From: Chloroflexota bacterium
Lineage (GTDB): Bacteria > Chloroflexota > UBA11872
DNA length: 64,000 nt
Direction: 5' to 3'
NCBI GenBank assembly: GCA_022821905.1
Contig: JAJECS010000013.1
Span: 1-64,000, forward strand
Below are positions 63,958 to 64,000 of the stretch, in pieces. Every line of letters starts with the position of its first letter. Position 1 is the first letter of the stretch. Position numbers and translations under genes: made by a program. Under the pieces are notes generated by a model that saw nothing but the letters and a program-made list of their open reading frames with translations, was not told the DNA's origin and ran no database searches.

Positions 63958-64000
63958 ACTCGGCAACGCGAGAGGACGGCTGAATCCCACGCTGCGCGCA

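Overview
The window is a chromosomal segment of a GC-rich bacterium (roughly two thirds G+C by eye). Several things point, by inference only, to Chloroflexota: a cysteine T-box leader, many catabolic-type families (LarA-like, RraA-like, Gfo/Idh/MocA, xylose-isomerase-like TIM barrels, abhydrolases), a MoeA-PBP fusion, DUF503/DUF4395/DUF4126 proteins and abundant short hairpin repeats of the gattcccgcc...gcgggaatgac type. No rRNA gene is present, so the lineage is not proven. The one D-Ala-D-Ala ligase argues for a peptidoglycan-making member. No prophage, CRISPR array or intact insertion sequence is seen.

Layout. 1-6.5 kb: a membrane protein cut by the left edge, a cobalamin-binding radical SAM protein, two family-2 glycosyltransferases and a YbdK-type carboxylate-amine ligase. 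6.7-12.7 kb: a minus-strand run cysE-proS-pepF-larA-like that begins with a TTGACA promoter and a complete cysteine T-box riboswitch. 12.8-22.9 kb: membrane and envelope proteins (LysM/SH3b protein, PspC, TerC), an RNA pseudouridine synthase, VOC and HTH-MBL proteins, two TIM-barrel isomerases and an esterase. 23-28 kb: small genes, two toxin-antitoxin modules and a dense patch of hairpin repeats. 28-34 kb: M20 and M29 peptidases, gyrB, plsX. 34-37.8 kb: exported proteins, a cobalamin adenosyltransferase and a DUF4395 membrane protein. 38.4-41.2 kb: a compact operon of a 102-residue protein, a CobW-type GTPase and a WD40 propeller. 41.3-45.8 kb: a decayed permease tail beside tRNA-Glu(CTC), ffh, a two-gene form of D-glutamate cyclase and a low-GC membrane gene. 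45.8-50.9 kb: oxidoreductase, SLC13-type transporter, SDR protein and ddl. 50.9-58.4 kb: a six-gene minus-strand operon moeA-moeA/PBP-comEA-comEC-proC-rraA-like. 58.5-64 kb: groEL with a strong terminator, a hicBA module, the primary sigma factor and a cupredoxin lipoprotein.

How the parts fit. Housekeeping is spread through the window: replication (gyrB), translation and secretion (proS, ffh, tRNA-Glu), transcription (rpoD), chaperone (groEL), lipid and wall synthesis (plsX, ddl). Around it sit scavenging enzymes for amino acids, peptides and sugars. The best supported regulatory element is the cysteine T-box, which should make cysE, and possibly proS and the genes behind it, respond to uncharged tRNA-Cys. 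The most system-like module without a textbook role is the 102-aa/CobW/WD40 operon.
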